64,000 nucleotides of DNA from Pedobacter ghigonis (GCF_903166585.1 NZ_CAESCM010000018.1:1-64000), one strand, 5' to 3'. Positions 53,608 through 63,324 are shown, counted from the first letter of the stretch. The notes: generated by a model from the letters alone, not told the origin. Program-made: numbers and translations.

Positions 53608-54927
53608 ATGAACTTTAAAAACTATCTACCCGCACTTAAAGGCCTCACCCTGGGGCTGTTTATCAGCAGTTCGGCTTTTTCGGCAACCAACAACCCGCCG
53701 GCAGCTTTTATCAAAGAAGGTATCTGGCGTGGCGTGTTCACTGTAAGCGAATCGGCTGTTCCTTTTAATTTTGAATTCAAGGGCAAAGATCCCGAACATG
53801 CTGTTTTTACTTTGCTAAATGGCACCCGTCGCGATGATTTCCATGTGCAGCGACTTGGGAAGGATTCGATTTTCGTTAAAATGAATACTTACGATGCTGC
53901 CCTGGTGGCCAAAATAGAACCCAATGGTACGCTAAGTGGTGAGTATCGGAGTTTGGTACCGGGTTTCAGGGGGAACTCTCTGCCATTTACGGCCGAGCCG
54001 GGTAAAACCTACCGCTTTGTAGAGCCCGGTAAAGATGTAAAACCTACTGCCGACCTATCGGGCAAATGGGAACTTAAATTATACAGCAAAGAAGCTGTTC
54101 CGGCATCAATTGCGGTGCTGAAACAAAACGGGAACAAGCTTACGGGCGTAATTATGACGGTTGTAGGCGATAGCCGTGAAATTGAAGGTACTATACAGGG
54201 AAATGAATTTGCTTTATCAGGTTTTACCGGCCCAAGCCCGTTTATTATTAAAGGCAAGGTAAATGAAGATGGCACGCTTTCAGGCGATCAGGGTTTTGGT
54301 ATCTATAAAAACATCAAGTTCGATGCCACTAAAAACAACGATGCCAACCTGCCCGATCCCTATAAATTAACCTTTTTAAAAGAAGGCTATAAAAAACTCG
54401 ATTTCACTTTTCCTGATCTTAAAGGTAAAGCCGTTTCGCTGAGCGACGATAAATACAAAGGCAAAGTGGTAATTGTAGAAATTGTGGGTACCTGGTGTCC
54501 GAACTGTACCGACCAGACTGTTTTTCTTTCGCCCTGGTTTAACAAAAACCAAAAACGTGGTGTAGAAGCCATTGCCATTGGTTTTGAGCAAAAAGATAGT
54601 CTGGCTTATGCCCAATATACGCTCGGAAAACTGAGAGACAAATACGATATCAAGTACGATATTTTATTTGGCGGGCTGGCCGATAAGAAGCTGGTATCGC
54701 AGAAACTACCGGCACTTAACAAGTTTATTGCTTTCCCAACCACCATCATCATTGATAGAAAAGGAGAGGTGCGTGAAATTTACACTGGCTATACCGGCAC
54801 CGTAACGGGTAAATATTACGACGATTACGAAAAGAAATTTAACCGCGTGCTCGACGAACTGATTGCTGAACCGGCACCTGAAACTGCGGCGATAAACAAT
54901 CAGAATCAATTATTAAAAGGAAAATAG
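53608..54927 (+). CDS. TlpA-family thiol-disulfide protein (paralogue 1)
   Basis: I chose the ATG at 53608, which gives a signal peptide (LTLGLFISSSAFSATNN) and 439 aa. Residues 35-260 form a conserved beta-rich N-terminal domain (FKGKDPEHAVFTLLNGTRRD). The thioredoxin-fold half carries the active site VGTWCPNCTDQTVFLSPWF and the cis-Pro region IAFPTTIIIDRKG. It is periplasmic and likely handles disulfides or haem-protein maturation in the operon that follows. It is a close paralogue of the next gene, 21 bp downstream. A duplicated leader lies upstream. Confidence 0.87.
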   Translation: MNFKNYLPALKGLTLGLFISSSAFSATNNPPAAFIKEGIWRGVFTVSESAVPFNFEFKGKDPEHAVFTLLNGTRRDDFHVQRLGKDSIFVKMNTYDAALVAKIEPNGTLSGEYRSLVPGFRGNSLPFTAEPGKTYRFVEPGKDVKPTADLSGKWELKLYSKEAVPASIAVLKQNGNKLTGVIMTVVGDSREIEGTIQGNEFALSGFTGPSPFIIKGKVNEDGTLSGDQGFGIYKNIKFDATKNNDANLPDPYKLTFLKEGYKKLDFTFPDLKGKAVSLSDDKYKGKVVIVEIVGTWCPNCTDQTVFLSPWFNKNQKRGVEAIAIGFEQKDSLAYAQYTLGKLRDKYDIKYDILFGGLADKKLVSQKLPALNKFIAFPTTIIIDRKGEVREIYTGYTGTVTGKYYDDYEKKFNRVLDELIAEPAPETAAINNQNQLLKGK

Positions 54928-54948
54928 TCATTAAAAAACCAATACAAA

Positions 54949-56271
54949 ATGAGCGTACATAAAATTTTTAAAGGAGCAGTTTTGCTCAGTTCACTGTTTA
55001 TCGGTGGACAGGTTTTGGCCGATGGTGTGCTACCGGCACCTGTACAAAAAACAATAAAAGAAGGAGTTTGGCGTGGTGTATTTAATGTAAGCGAAACCCA
55101 AGTACCTTTCAACTTCGAATTTAAAGGCAAGGATTTCGAACATGCCACATTTACCCTGTTAAACGGCACCCGTCGCGATGATTTCCATGTAAAACGCATT
55201 GCACCCGATTCGGTATTTATTAAAATGAATACTTACGATGCCGCCCTGGTAGCCAAAATAAATGATGATGGTACATTATCAGGCGAGTACCGCAGTTTAG
55301 TGCCGGGTTTCAGAGGCAATTCGCTTCCTTTTACTGCCGAGCATGGCAAAAAGTACCGCTTTGTTGAACCGGGGAAAGATGTGGCACCTGCGGCCAATAT
55401 ATCGGGCAAATGGGAGCTTAAGTTCTATTCAAAAGAACAGGTGCCTAACAAGGTGGCCATACTAAAACAAACCGGAAACAAGCTAACCGGGGTAATTATG
55501 CAGGTAACAGGCGATAGCCGGGAACTGGAAGGTACTGTACAAGGCGATGAGTTTGTGCTTTCGGGCTTTACAGGGCCAAGTCCTAAAATTTACAAAGGTA
55601 AAATCAATCCGGATGGTACCATTAGCGGCGTAATTTCAGCCGGAATTTACGATAATACCAAATTTGATGGTGTAAAAGATGATAAAGCCGAATTGCCCGA
55701 TCCCTACAAAATTACATTCTTAAAAGAAGGCTATAAAAAGCTCGATTTTACCTTCCCCGATCTTGCCGGGAAATCGGTTTCGCTAAGCGACGATAAGTAC
55801 AAAGGTAAGGTGGTAATTGTAGAAATTGTGGGTACCTGGTGTCCGAACTGTACCGATCAAACGGTATTTCTTTCGCCATGGTTTAACAAAAACCAGAAAA
55901 GAGGAGTAGAGGCCATTGCCATTGGTTTCGAACAAAAAGACGACCTGGAGTACGCCAAATACACACTGGGCAAACTGCGCGATAAATACGATGTAAAATA
56001 CGATATCCTTTTTGGTGGCCTGGCCGATAAAAAACTGGTATCGCAGAAATTGCCGGCACTCAATAAATTTATTGCCTTTCCAACTACCATCATCATCGAT
56101 AGAAAAGGCGAAGTACGCGAAATTTATACAGGTTACACCGGCACTGTTACCGGAAAATACTATAAAGAATACGAGAAAAAATTTAACGCTTTGTTGGATG
56201 AACTGATAGCAGAAGATGCTACGGCTACTGCTTCGGTAACGGGTGATAAAAACACGCAAAAAAGCAAATAA
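54949..56271 (+). CDS. TlpA-family thiol-disulfide protein (paralogue 2)
   Basis: A 440-aa paralogue of the preceding protein, colinear throughout and identical over long stretches (for example the WCPNC site and the region after it). The N-terminal signal is different (FKGAVLLSSLFIGGQVLADG), and the tail is short and Ala/Thr-rich. Tandem duplication is the obvious origin. It is co-transcribed with its neighbour. The retention of two very similar copies suggests a dosage effect or slightly different partners. Confidence 0.87.
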   Translation: MSVHKIFKGAVLLSSLFIGGQVLADGVLPAPVQKTIKEGVWRGVFNVSETQVPFNFEFKGKDFEHATFTLLNGTRRDDFHVKRIAPDSVFIKMNTYDAALVAKINDDGTLSGEYRSLVPGFRGNSLPFTAEHGKKYRFVEPGKDVAPAANISGKWELKFYSKEQVPNKVAILKQTGNKLTGVIMQVTGDSRELEGTVQGDEFVLSGFTGPSPKIYKGKINPDGTISGVISAGIYDNTKFDGVKDDKAELPDPYKITFLKEGYKKLDFTFPDLAGKSVSLSDDKYKGKVVIVEIVGTWCPNCTDQTVFLSPWFNKNQKRGVEAIAIGFEQKDDLEYAKYTLGKLRDKYDVKYDILFGGLADKKLVSQKLPALNKFIAFPTTIIIDRKGEVREIYTGYTGTVTGKYYKEYEKKFNALLDELIAEDATATASVTGDKNTQKSK

Positions 56272-56284
56272 TCATATCCTTACG

Positions 56285-56309
56285 CCGGTTAAACTGATGG
56301 TTTAACCGG
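56285..56309 (+). terminator. Intra-operon hairpin
   Basis: Perfect stem CCGGTTAAAC / GTTTAACCGG with a TGATG loop between the second TlpA gene and yceI. There is no U-tract, so it may be an RNA-processing or attenuation structure rather than a full terminator. Confidence 0.5.
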
Positions 56310-56336
56310 TATTATCTAAAAAAAATAAACCCAAAA

Positions 56337-57002
56337 ATGAAACTAACATTAACCATTTCGCTATTAACCCTGGCCTCTTTAGGCGCTTTATCACAGTCGA
56401 ACCGCTTTGCTGCGGCAAACCACAACGGACCTGCTGCAAAGAAAATAATTACCACACCTAAGCATGCTTTAAAAGCACAATCGTTCAAAGTAGATAATGC
56501 CAGCAGCAAACTAACCTGGTTGGCTAAAAAAGCCACCGGCGAACACAGCGGTAACGTAAAAGTGAGCGAAGGAACATTTGTAATTGATGGTACAACACTA
56601 AAATCAGGCAGTTTTACCATTGATACCAAATCGATTACCGTAACCGATGTTACAGATGCTTCGACCAACGGGAAATTACTGGGCCATTTAAAAAGCGACG
56701 ATTTTTTCAGTACGGAGAAATTTCCGACATCAACTTTTGTAATTACATCTGCCAAAAAAGGAAGTGGCAACCAGTATAACTTAACTGGTAAACTAACAAT
56801 TAAAGGCATTACCAACGAGGTAAGTTTTCCGGCGGCCATTGATGTTGCCGGTAAAAAGTTAATCGCAAAAGCTAAAATTACCATCGATCGTACTAAATAT
56901 GATATCAAGTTCAGATCAAAAAACTTTTTCGAAAACCTTGGTGATAAAGTAATATACGATGATTTTGATATCGATGTAGCCTTAGTGGCCAATGCCGGAT
57001 AA
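56337..57002 (+). CDS. YceI-family periplasmic protein
   Basis: A 221-aa exported lipocalin-like protein. A signal peptide (about 1-20, MKLTLTISLLTLASLGALSQ) is followed by the YceI domain: SKLTWLAKKATGEHSGNVKV, LKSDDFFSTEKFPTSTFVIT, and TIDRTKYDIKFRS near the end. YceI proteins bind isoprenoid-like lipids in a beta-barrel and often sit with cytochromes and peroxide-stress genes, as here. It stands 65 bp after the TlpA pair and 170 bp before the cytochrome c peroxidase. Confidence 0.9.
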   Translation: MKLTLTISLLTLASLGALSQSNRFAAANHNGPAAKKIITTPKHALKAQSFKVDNASSKLTWLAKKATGEHSGNVKVSEGTFVIDGTTLKSGSFTIDTKSITVTDVTDASTNGKLLGHLKSDDFFSTEKFPTSTFVITSAKKGSGNQYNLTGKLTIKGITNEVSFPAAIDVAGKKLIAKAKITIDRTKYDIKFRSKNFFENLGDKVIYDDFDIDVALVANAG

Positions 57003-57030
57003 TAAACCAACCTAAACTAAAACGCTTAAT

Positions 57031-57104
57031 AGGAAAGGCTGTATTGTTGGCTATCGTTATGGTGAAGCCGATGGGCTTAAAGCAAGTTCACAATACAGCC
57101 TTTC
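57031..57104 (+). other. Long stem-loop between yceI and the peroxidase gene
   Basis: Perfect 16-bp inverted repeat GGAAAGGCTGTATTGT / ACAATACAGCCTTTCC with a 42-nt interior that can form a smaller stem. It is followed by AATTTAAAAC rather than a T-run. It may be an RNA-processing site, attenuator or small mobile repeat. Confidence 0.6.
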
Positions 57105-57172
57105 CAATTTAAAACAAACTGCCAAACGATTTTATAAGCTTAATCAGGGCTAAAAGAAACAGAATTGAACCG

Positions 57173-58147
57173 ATGAAAAAAAGAAGTGCTATCATCATAC
57201 TGAGCTTTATTGTGCTGTTGCTTACCCAGGCAGCTTTTGTTGGAGGCGGCGTAAGCGAAATCCAAACCAAAGAAGAACTTGGGAGCAGTTTATTTTTCGA
57301 TAACATCCTTTCGAAAGACAGAAGCATTAACTGCTCATCGTGCCACCGGCCCGAATTTGCCTTTGCTGATACGGCCACTTTTAGCATTGGTATTGGCGGT
57401 AAACTAACCGCACGCAACTCGCCGGGGTTTACCAATTTATCTGGTCGCACACATTTTTTCTGGGCTGGAAGGGCAGCTTCGCTCGAGGAACAGGCTTTAG
57501 GCCCCATTACTTCACCCGATGAAATGGGATTGAGCATTGAAGAAGCTGTAGAAAGGCTGAACAAGGATAAGGCATACGCTGAGGCTTTTGCAAAAGTATT
57601 TAAATCGCCGGCTACCAAAGATAACCTGTTAAAAGCACTCGCTGCTTTTGAGCGTACCTTAGAAACCAATAACAGTGCTTACGATCGTTACATCAATGGC
57701 GATGATAATGCACTTTCGGCTGCGGCAGCCCGCGGGCGGCCGTTGTTTATTGGTAAGGCCAACTGCAACAACTGCCATTCGGGAGAAGATTTTACCGCCG
57801 ATCGTTTTAAAAATATTGGCCTTTATAATGGTAAAACCCTCAAAGATGCCGGACGTTTTACCATCACGAAAGACAGCACAGCCATTGGCGAATTTAAAAT
57901 ACCGGGACTGCGTAATGTGGCTTTAACCGCTCCCTATATGCACAACGGGCAGTTCAAAACACTTAAAGAAGTTGTGGCATATTATAACAATCCATCGGCG
58001 GTGGTACACGATGGCATTAACCGCGATTTATCGCTCGATAAACCACTCAATCTATCCGATGGCGATATCAACGACCTGGTCGAATTTCTGAAAGCGCTTA
58101 CTGATGAAAGATTTTTAACCGCTAAAAACAACCCGGCCAAAAACTAG
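57173..58147 (+). CDS. Di-haem cytochrome c peroxidase
   Basis: A 324-aa periplasmic enzyme that reduces hydrogen peroxide to water using electrons from a c-type cytochrome. The signal peptide covers about residues 1-23. Two haem-binding motifs are present, CSSCH (54-58) and CNNCH (198-202), with the conserved surroundings LFFDNILSKDRSINCSSCHR and LTAPYMHNGQFKTLKEVV; the latter gives the Met ligand of the second haem. Neighbouring TlpA proteins could keep the haem-site cysteines reduced, and the SOD gene downstream would feed it peroxide. Confidence 0.9.
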   Translation: MKKRSAIIILSFIVLLLTQAAFVGGGVSEIQTKEELGSSLFFDNILSKDRSINCSSCHRPEFAFADTATFSIGIGGKLTARNSPGFTNLSGRTHFFWAGRAASLEEQALGPITSPDEMGLSIEEAVERLNKDKAYAEAFAKVFKSPATKDNLLKALAAFERTLETNNSAYDRYINGDDNALSAAAARGRPLFIGKANCNNCHSGEDFTADRFKNIGLYNGKTLKDAGRFTITKDSTAIGEFKIPGLRNVALTAPYMHNGQFKTLKEVVAYYNNPSAVVHDGINRDLSLDKPLNLSDGDINDLVEFLKALTDERFLTAKNNPAKN

Positions 58148-58230
58148 ACAATTAAAGGAATGGCACATCGTTTTTGCGCAAAAAAAAAAAGCGCAACAGC
58201 CCTTGTTATGCCCAAATTTTAACACATAAA

Positions 58231-60996
58231 ATGAAAAAAAACATACTATTAATAACCACAATACTCTTTTTTGCAATCAATACCTTTGCGCAAAAAAGGC
58301 TTATAACGGGTGTGGTCACTTCGGCCGACGATCAAACACCTATTCCCGGAGTATCGGTAAAAGTAAAAGGCCTTAACGAAGGTGCCTCTACCACCAAAAA
58401 CGGCAGTTATCAGGTAGCCATCCGTAATGGTAAAATTCTGCAGTTTTCTTTTGTAGGTTATAAAACACAAGAGGTAGAAATTGGCCAGCAATCGGTCATC
58501 AATGTTAGTTTAGTACCCCTGGCCAGCAGTTTGGATGAAGTAAGTATTGTAGGTTCGCACAATGCCAACCGTACCAAATTAAACTCGGCCAACCCGGTTG
58601 ATATTATTGATCTGAAGGCGCTGCAGGAGTCGGCACCGCAGGTGAGTGTAACGCAGTTGCTGCAATATGTATCGCCCTCGTTCCATTCGTCGGTTTCGGG
58701 TGGAGGCGATGCAGCCTCGGCTACTTCAACCGCACAGTTGCGTGGTTTGGGTGTCGATCAGTTATTGGTGCTGATTAACGGCAAAAGACGCCACAAAAGT
58801 TCCAACATTAGCTGGGGTGGCCTGGGTAATGGTGCTACTGGTTACGATTTAAATGCCATTCCAACCGGAGCCATCGAACGCATCGAAATCCTGCGCGATG
58901 GTGCCGCTGCACAATATGGTTCTGATGCCATTGCCGGTGTAATTAACATTGTACTGAAGAAAAGTACCGAGGAACTTTCGCTTACTTCAACCGCGAGTGC
59001 GCGCAAACGTGGCGATGGTTTAACTACCCGCACCAGCAGTAATTACGGACTTAAACTCGGTAATAAGGGTGGTTATTTAAATGTAACGGGCGAGTTTGCC
59101 ACCCAGGCAGTTTCGTTACCGGTTGGCAATTCTGAATCTGGTTTGTACATTGGCCCGGCTTACGGTGGTGGTGCCAATACCAGGGGATTCGACCAGATTT
59201 ATACTAAAGATATAGACGATGCCATTTTAGCCAGCAGGGGGATAGACCGCCATTATTTCGATCAGCGTGGAAGTACCAACAAAGCCATTGATGGTTTATT
59301 GTTTTTTAATGCTTCCGTTCCGCTAAAAGATGATGTAGAACTTTATTCATTCGGAGGCATCAGTCACCGCACCTCACAATTTACTGCTGTGTACCGCCCG
59401 CCAGGCTGGACTGAGCGGAACAATACCTTTATTTATCCCGACGGTTTTTTACCAGCTATGGATAACATTCTTTCCGATAAATCGTTGGCTATTGGTGTAA
59501 AAGCCAAAGTGAAAAACTGGAAGGTGGATATTTCCAACGTATATGGCATCAACGATTTTTCCAATGTAATCAGCAATTCACTCAATGCCAGCCTGGGCCA
59601 GCGAAGTCCGCGTAAGTTCGATGCAGGAAGCTACAATGCTAGCCAAAATACTACCGGTTTAGATTTTAGCCGTTATTTCGACAAGGTATTGAGCGGCTTG
59701 AACGTTGCTTTTGGCGGCCAGTACCGGGTAGAAGCCTATCAGATCATCGCTGGTGAGGAAGGTTCGTATTCAAAAGCCGATCTCCGCACCATTTATGGCA
59801 TTGATACTACTGCAACCGGTATTCCTTACACAACTTCGCTGGGTTTAACGCCTTTAAACGGGCTTTCTCCGGGTTCGCAAATTCATGCCGGTTTTCGTCC
59901 TTCAAACGAAGTTAACGTAAGCAGGTCTATTTCTGCGGCTTATTTAGATGCCGAATTAAATATTACGCCTAAATGGCTGGTATCTGGTGCATTAAGGGTC
60001 GAAAACTATTCGGATTTTGGTAGTGTATTTACCTATAAAGCTGCTTCGCGCTTTGGCATTACCGATTGGTTAGGCGTAAGGGCTTCCATTAATTCGGGCT
60101 TCCGCGCGCCCGATCTGGCCCAGTTTTACTATACCGAAACCTCTACTACTTTTCAGAATGGGGTAGCTATCGATCAGGTTACGGCCAATAATGTAAATCC
60201 GGCTACTACAGCCTTGGGTATTCCTGCCTTAAAGGCCGAGAAATCGAAAGGTTACACAGCCGGTTTTACCGCTTCGCCATTGCCAAACGTAGAACTTACG
60301 GTCGATGCCTACCAGATTGATATTAATGACAGGGTGGGAAATACCGGGCGTTTTTCGGCAACCGATACCAATTTACCGGCCGATGTACGGGCACTATTTG
60401 TACAAACCGGAACCGTGCAGGCCAAGTTTTTTTATAACTCTTTCAGTACCCGAACCAGGGGGATAGAAGTAGCCGGTAGCTATAAATTTCTTTTCGAAAA
60501 CGGTGGAAATGCCTCTTTTCTGGCCAGTGCCAATTTCTTAGATACCAAGCTCACCAACGTAAATACGCCCAAAGGATTGGAAGCTTACCGTTACATTATA
60601 TTCGACGAGTCGGAACAGGCACGTGTAACCAACAATATTCCCTCAACCAAAATCAGTTTACAGGGTACCTACAATTATAAAAAATTAAACCTCTTATTAC
60701 GTACCGTGTATTTTGGATCCGTGGTATCAGTTTCGCAGCTTAATGCCAATTTTCCGAAACCCGATTATTACTACCAAACATTTAGCCCGATTTGGGTAAC
60801 CGATATTTCGGTCGGCTATAAATTAACCAACTACCTGCTGGCCACTGTAGGCGCCAATAATTTATTTAATGTATTGGGCGATTATAGCGTTCCGGCACCG
60901 GGAAGCAACATTACCCGTAATCCTGGTCCAGGCGGCGCGCAGGCAGGTACCAATGCCGGCATTCAGCCATTTGTAAGATTATCGGCCAAATTTTAA
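58231..60996 (+). CDS. TonB-dependent outer membrane receptor
   Basis: A large outer membrane receptor. I chose the ATG at 58231 (MKKNILLITTILFFAINTFA signal), giving 921 aa. After a carboxypeptidase-regulatory-like domain (GVVTSADDQTPIPGVSVKVK) comes the plug, with TAQLRGLGVDQLLVLINGKR and ILRDGAAAQYGSDAIAGVIN, then a beta-barrel ending in a C-terminal Phe (SAKF). The barrel is close to siderophore/iron-type receptors, not the SusC type, and no SusD gene follows. Ligand unknown; the operon context suggests a metal or redox-related substrate. Confidence 0.9.
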   Translation: MKKNILLITTILFFAINTFAQKRLITGVVTSADDQTPIPGVSVKVKGLNEGASTTKNGSYQVAIRNGKILQFSFVGYKTQEVEIGQQSVINVSLVPLASSLDEVSIVGSHNANRTKLNSANPVDIIDLKALQESAPQVSVTQLLQYVSPSFHSSVSGGGDAASATSTAQLRGLGVDQLLVLINGKRRHKSSNISWGGLGNGATGYDLNAIPTGAIERIEILRDGAAAQYGSDAIAGVINIVLKKSTEELSLTSTASARKRGDGLTTRTSSNYGLKLGNKGGYLNVTGEFATQAVSLPVGNSESGLYIGPAYGGGANTRGFDQIYTKDIDDAILASRGIDRHYFDQRGSTNKAIDGLLFFNASVPLKDDVELYSFGGISHRTSQFTAVYRPPGWTERNNTFIYPDGFLPAMDNILSDKSLAIGVKAKVKNWKVDISNVYGINDFSNVISNSLNASLGQRSPRKFDAGSYNASQNTTGLDFSRYFDKVLSGLNVAFGGQYRVEAYQIIAGEEGSYSKADLRTIYGIDTTATGIPYTTSLGLTPLNGLSPGSQIHAGFRPSNEVNVSRSISAAYLDAELNITPKWLVSGALRVENYSDFGSVFTYKAASRFGITDWLGVRASINSGFRAPDLAQFYYTETSTTFQNGVAIDQVTANNVNPATTALGIPALKAEKSKGYTAGFTASPLPNVELTVDAYQIDINDRVGNTGRFSATDTNLPADVRALFVQTGTVQAKFFYNSFSTRTRGIEVAGSYKFLFENGGNASFLASANFLDTKLTNVNTPKGLEAYRYIIFDESEQARVTNNIPSTKISLQGTYNYKKLNLLLRTVYFGSVVSVSQLNANFPKPDYYYQTFSPIWVTDISVGYKLTNYLLATVGANNLFNVLGDYSVPAPGSNITRNPGPGGAQAGTNAGIQPFVRLSAKF

Positions 60997-61012
60997 TCCT
61001 TAAAACAAGCAC

Positions 61013-61918
61013 ATGAAATTTTTAAAGAACATACATCAGTTAAAACAGTTGACGTTTATCCATAAACTGGTACTGGCTGCCTGGGTTTTAATTGCGGTTT
61101 TACCATCGTGCAAGAAAACCGAATACCTAGATACCGATAATGCCGATCGCGAACCTTTAAGCGCGAAGGTGAAACTGGTAAATGCACTCAGCATTACTGC
61201 GCCGGTTAATTTTCTGGATTTTACCCGGCAAATTAATACCACACTGGTTGCCCATAATGTGGCTACCACTTATCTCGATACCCAGTTTGGTAAAGTACAG
61301 TACAATACTACCGAGGGCAGCAATACCAGTTATAAATCTTCCTATATTTTTGGCGGCGCGGCTTCTTTTGCACAGGAAACAGATAAAGCATCGTTCGCAG
61401 GGCCGAATGGACCAATTGCCGGTTACTACCATACTTTGTTTACCGTTGCCAAGCGCAGGCCAAGCAAGTTAAATCCGGGTAACCGAGATAGTTTGGTGCT
61501 GGTGTACGACGATTTAACTGCACCGGCTGCCGGTAAAGCCAAAATCAGGTTTGCCAATTTCTCACCCGATGCACCTAACCTCGATTTAAAAACCACTGCA
61601 GGCACTTCCTGGTTTGCCAATGTGGCTTACGGTAACTTTGGCGATCAGGTGCAACTAAGCTACGATGCCAATGGAAAAGCACCAGCTACCATTTCGGGGC
61701 TGAGCTGGAAAACGCTGGGGCCATTTAAGGAAATTGCTGCAGGTTCCGCACAAAACCTCGAGCTTAGAAACAACAGCACAGGTACGCTGGTACCGGTAAA
61801 AACTGCGGCTTTGAGCAATCTTAATTTTGAAGAAGGTAAAATCTATACGCTGTTTATCAATGGCAACCTCGCTACTGATGCCGCCTTGCAAGCTACACTG
61901 ATTGTACACACTAAATAA
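61013..61918 (+). CDS. DUF4397-domain lipoprotein
   Basis: A 301-aa lipoprotein: after a hydrophobic stretch comes the lipobox VLPSCKK. The mature part has DUF4397-like repeats (VKLVNALSITAPVNFLDFTR and KIRFANFSPDAPNLDLKTTA) that fold into beta-sandwich modules on the cell surface. It follows the TonB receptor by 16 bp, so it may be an accessory surface subunit for it, by analogy with other receptor-lipoprotein pairs. No enzyme motif is seen. Confidence 0.8.
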   Translation: MKFLKNIHQLKQLTFIHKLVLAAWVLIAVLPSCKKTEYLDTDNADREPLSAKVKLVNALSITAPVNFLDFTRQINTTLVAHNVATTYLDTQFGKVQYNTTEGSNTSYKSSYIFGGAASFAQETDKASFAGPNGPIAGYYHTLFTVAKRRPSKLNPGNRDSLVLVYDDLTAPAAGKAKIRFANFSPDAPNLDLKTTAGTSWFANVAYGNFGDQVQLSYDANGKAPATISGLSWKTLGPFKEIAAGSAQNLELRNNSTGTLVPVKTAALSNLNFEEGKIYTLFINGNLATDAALQATLIVHTK

Positions 61919-61927
61919 TGGATACTG

Positions 61928-62617
61928 ATGAGAACAAATAACAGAAGGAATTTTATTAAAACCTCCCTCACCGCAGTTGCAGGCCTGGCTTTGAGTCCGG
62001 CTTTATCGCATGCTTTTGTTTTGCAATTCGTACAAGAGCGATTAAAATATCCCTTTAATGCGTTCGAGCCTTATATCGATGCGCTTACCACCGAGATCCA
62101 TTATACCAGGCACCATACGGCTTACATCAAAAATGTAAACGAAGCCATTGCGGCCGAAAAAATACCTTACACTACTGTCGAAACTTTTTTCGAAAATGCG
62201 GCCAGTCTTTCGCCTAAAGCGCGCAACAACGGTGGCGGGGCCTGGAACCATAATTTCTTTTTCGCTACGCTAAAGCCCGGTAGTGCATCAGTACCCAAAG
62301 GGAAATTAAAAGCAGCCATTGATAAAGCTTTTGGCTCGGTTGATCGTTTTAAAGAACAATTTGCACAAGCAGCAGCCAGCCGTTTTGGCTCTGGCTGGGC
62401 CTGGCTGGTTAAAGATAAGGGACAGCTTAAAATCACTTCTACGGCCAATCAGGATAATCCATTGTTTGGTTCGGCAGAAGTGAAAGGCACTCCTTTACTC
62501 GCACTCGACGTTTGGGAACATGCCTATTACCTCAAATACCAGAACAAAAGGGCCGATTACATTGCTAATTTCTGGAATGTGGTTGACTGGGATGTAGTAG
62601 CAGGCAGGTTAACCTAA
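61928..62617 (+). CDS. Exported Fe/Mn superoxide dismutase
   Basis: A 229-aa superoxide dismutase preceded by a twin-arginine signal (NNRRNFIKTSLTAVAGLALS), which is unusual for a family normally found in the cytosol; it should act in the periplasm after folding with metal. Metal ligands visible are His58 (EIHYTRHH), His108 (WNHNFFF), Asp194 and His198 (DVWEHAYYLKYQ). Position 9 bp after the DUF4397 gene closes the redox operon; the peroxide it makes would be removed by the cytochrome c peroxidase encoded upstream. Metal preference cannot be told. Confidence 0.88.
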   Translation: MRTNNRRNFIKTSLTAVAGLALSPALSHAFVLQFVQERLKYPFNAFEPYIDALTTEIHYTRHHTAYIKNVNEAIAAEKIPYTTVETFFENAASLSPKARNNGGGAWNHNFFFATLKPGSASVPKGKLKAAIDKAFGSVDRFKEQFAQAAASRFGSGWAWLVKDKGQLKITSTANQDNPLFGSAEVKGTPLLALDVWEHAYYLKYQNKRADYIANFWNVVDWDVVAGRLT

Positions 62618-62687
62618 TAGTTTGAATACAAGGCCATTTGATGGCTTAAAGAAGCCCTGCTTTCTGCAGGTTATATTTGGTTAGAAG

Positions 62688-62718
62688 AGCGGAACTCGCC
62701 CGGATAGGGAGTTCCGCT
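62688..62718. terminator. Terminator between convergent genes
   Basis: Perfect 10-bp stem AGCGGAACTC / GAGTTCCGCT with an 11-nt loop, followed by AATTTATT. It serves the SOD operon and perhaps the opposite gene. Confidence 0.75.
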
Positions 62719-62733
62719 AATTTATTATGGCTG

Positions 62734-63324
62734 TTATCCTTTTTTGAAATGTTTGTTCAATGCATTCTGAACTTTAGCCACATCAGTTTCGATGGCTTTT
62801 TTTACGCCCGCACCAAGTGCTTTGGTAAAATTAGGTGCAACATGGATGGCTGAAGCATCATTTACAATAATCAATTCGAGTGGATTAGCCCCAAATTTTA
62901 ATGCTACTTTTAATTTAGAAACCTCTTTTTCAACGTTTTTGCTAAATTCATAGCTATCGCTCAACTCGTCAAAACAGTCGCGTGCAGCCTGAAATACCAG
63001 CTCAGTTTCAATATCTAAACCGTTTATAATGATGGTAGTGGCCTGTAATTCTTTTTTTAGGTCTTCGTTTCCTTTTACTGTGGTGTGGATGGTTTGCAAA
63101 GGCTCCAGTAAATCTTCGCTGATCACGATTAATTTTTTATCGGTGATTACAATTTTTGCATGATTGCCGGTTTCATCAAACAACTGTTCTACGTGAATGA
63201 TATCGTTACCATCTTTAACTACAGATACATTTTGTGATTGTTTTTCAACTTTCGAATCGGCGATGGCATTTTTCAGTACGTTTACCAGATAATCGAGAAC
63301 CGGATATTGATTAATTTCAGACAT
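62734..63324 (-). CDS. Conserved-looking protein of unknown function
   Basis: A 196-aa soluble protein with no signal peptide and no motif I recognise. It alternates beta-like segments (AKIVITDKKLIVISEDLLEP, TTIIINGLDIETELVF) with helices, and ends in KALGAGVKKAIETDVAKVQN and a basic tail. It is a stand-alone gene in convergent orientation to the SOD operon. A structural or chaperone role is conceivable but not supported. Confidence 0.7.
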   Translation of the reverse strand: MSEINQYPVLDYLVNVLKNAIADSKVEKQSQNVSVVKDGNDIIHVEQLFDETGNHAKIVITDKKLIVISEDLLEPLQTIHTTVKGNEDLKKELQATTIIINGLDIETELVFQAARDCFDELSDSYEFSKNVEKEVSKLKVALKFGANPLELIIVNDASAIHVAPNFTKALGAGVKKAIETDVAKVQNALNKHFKKG

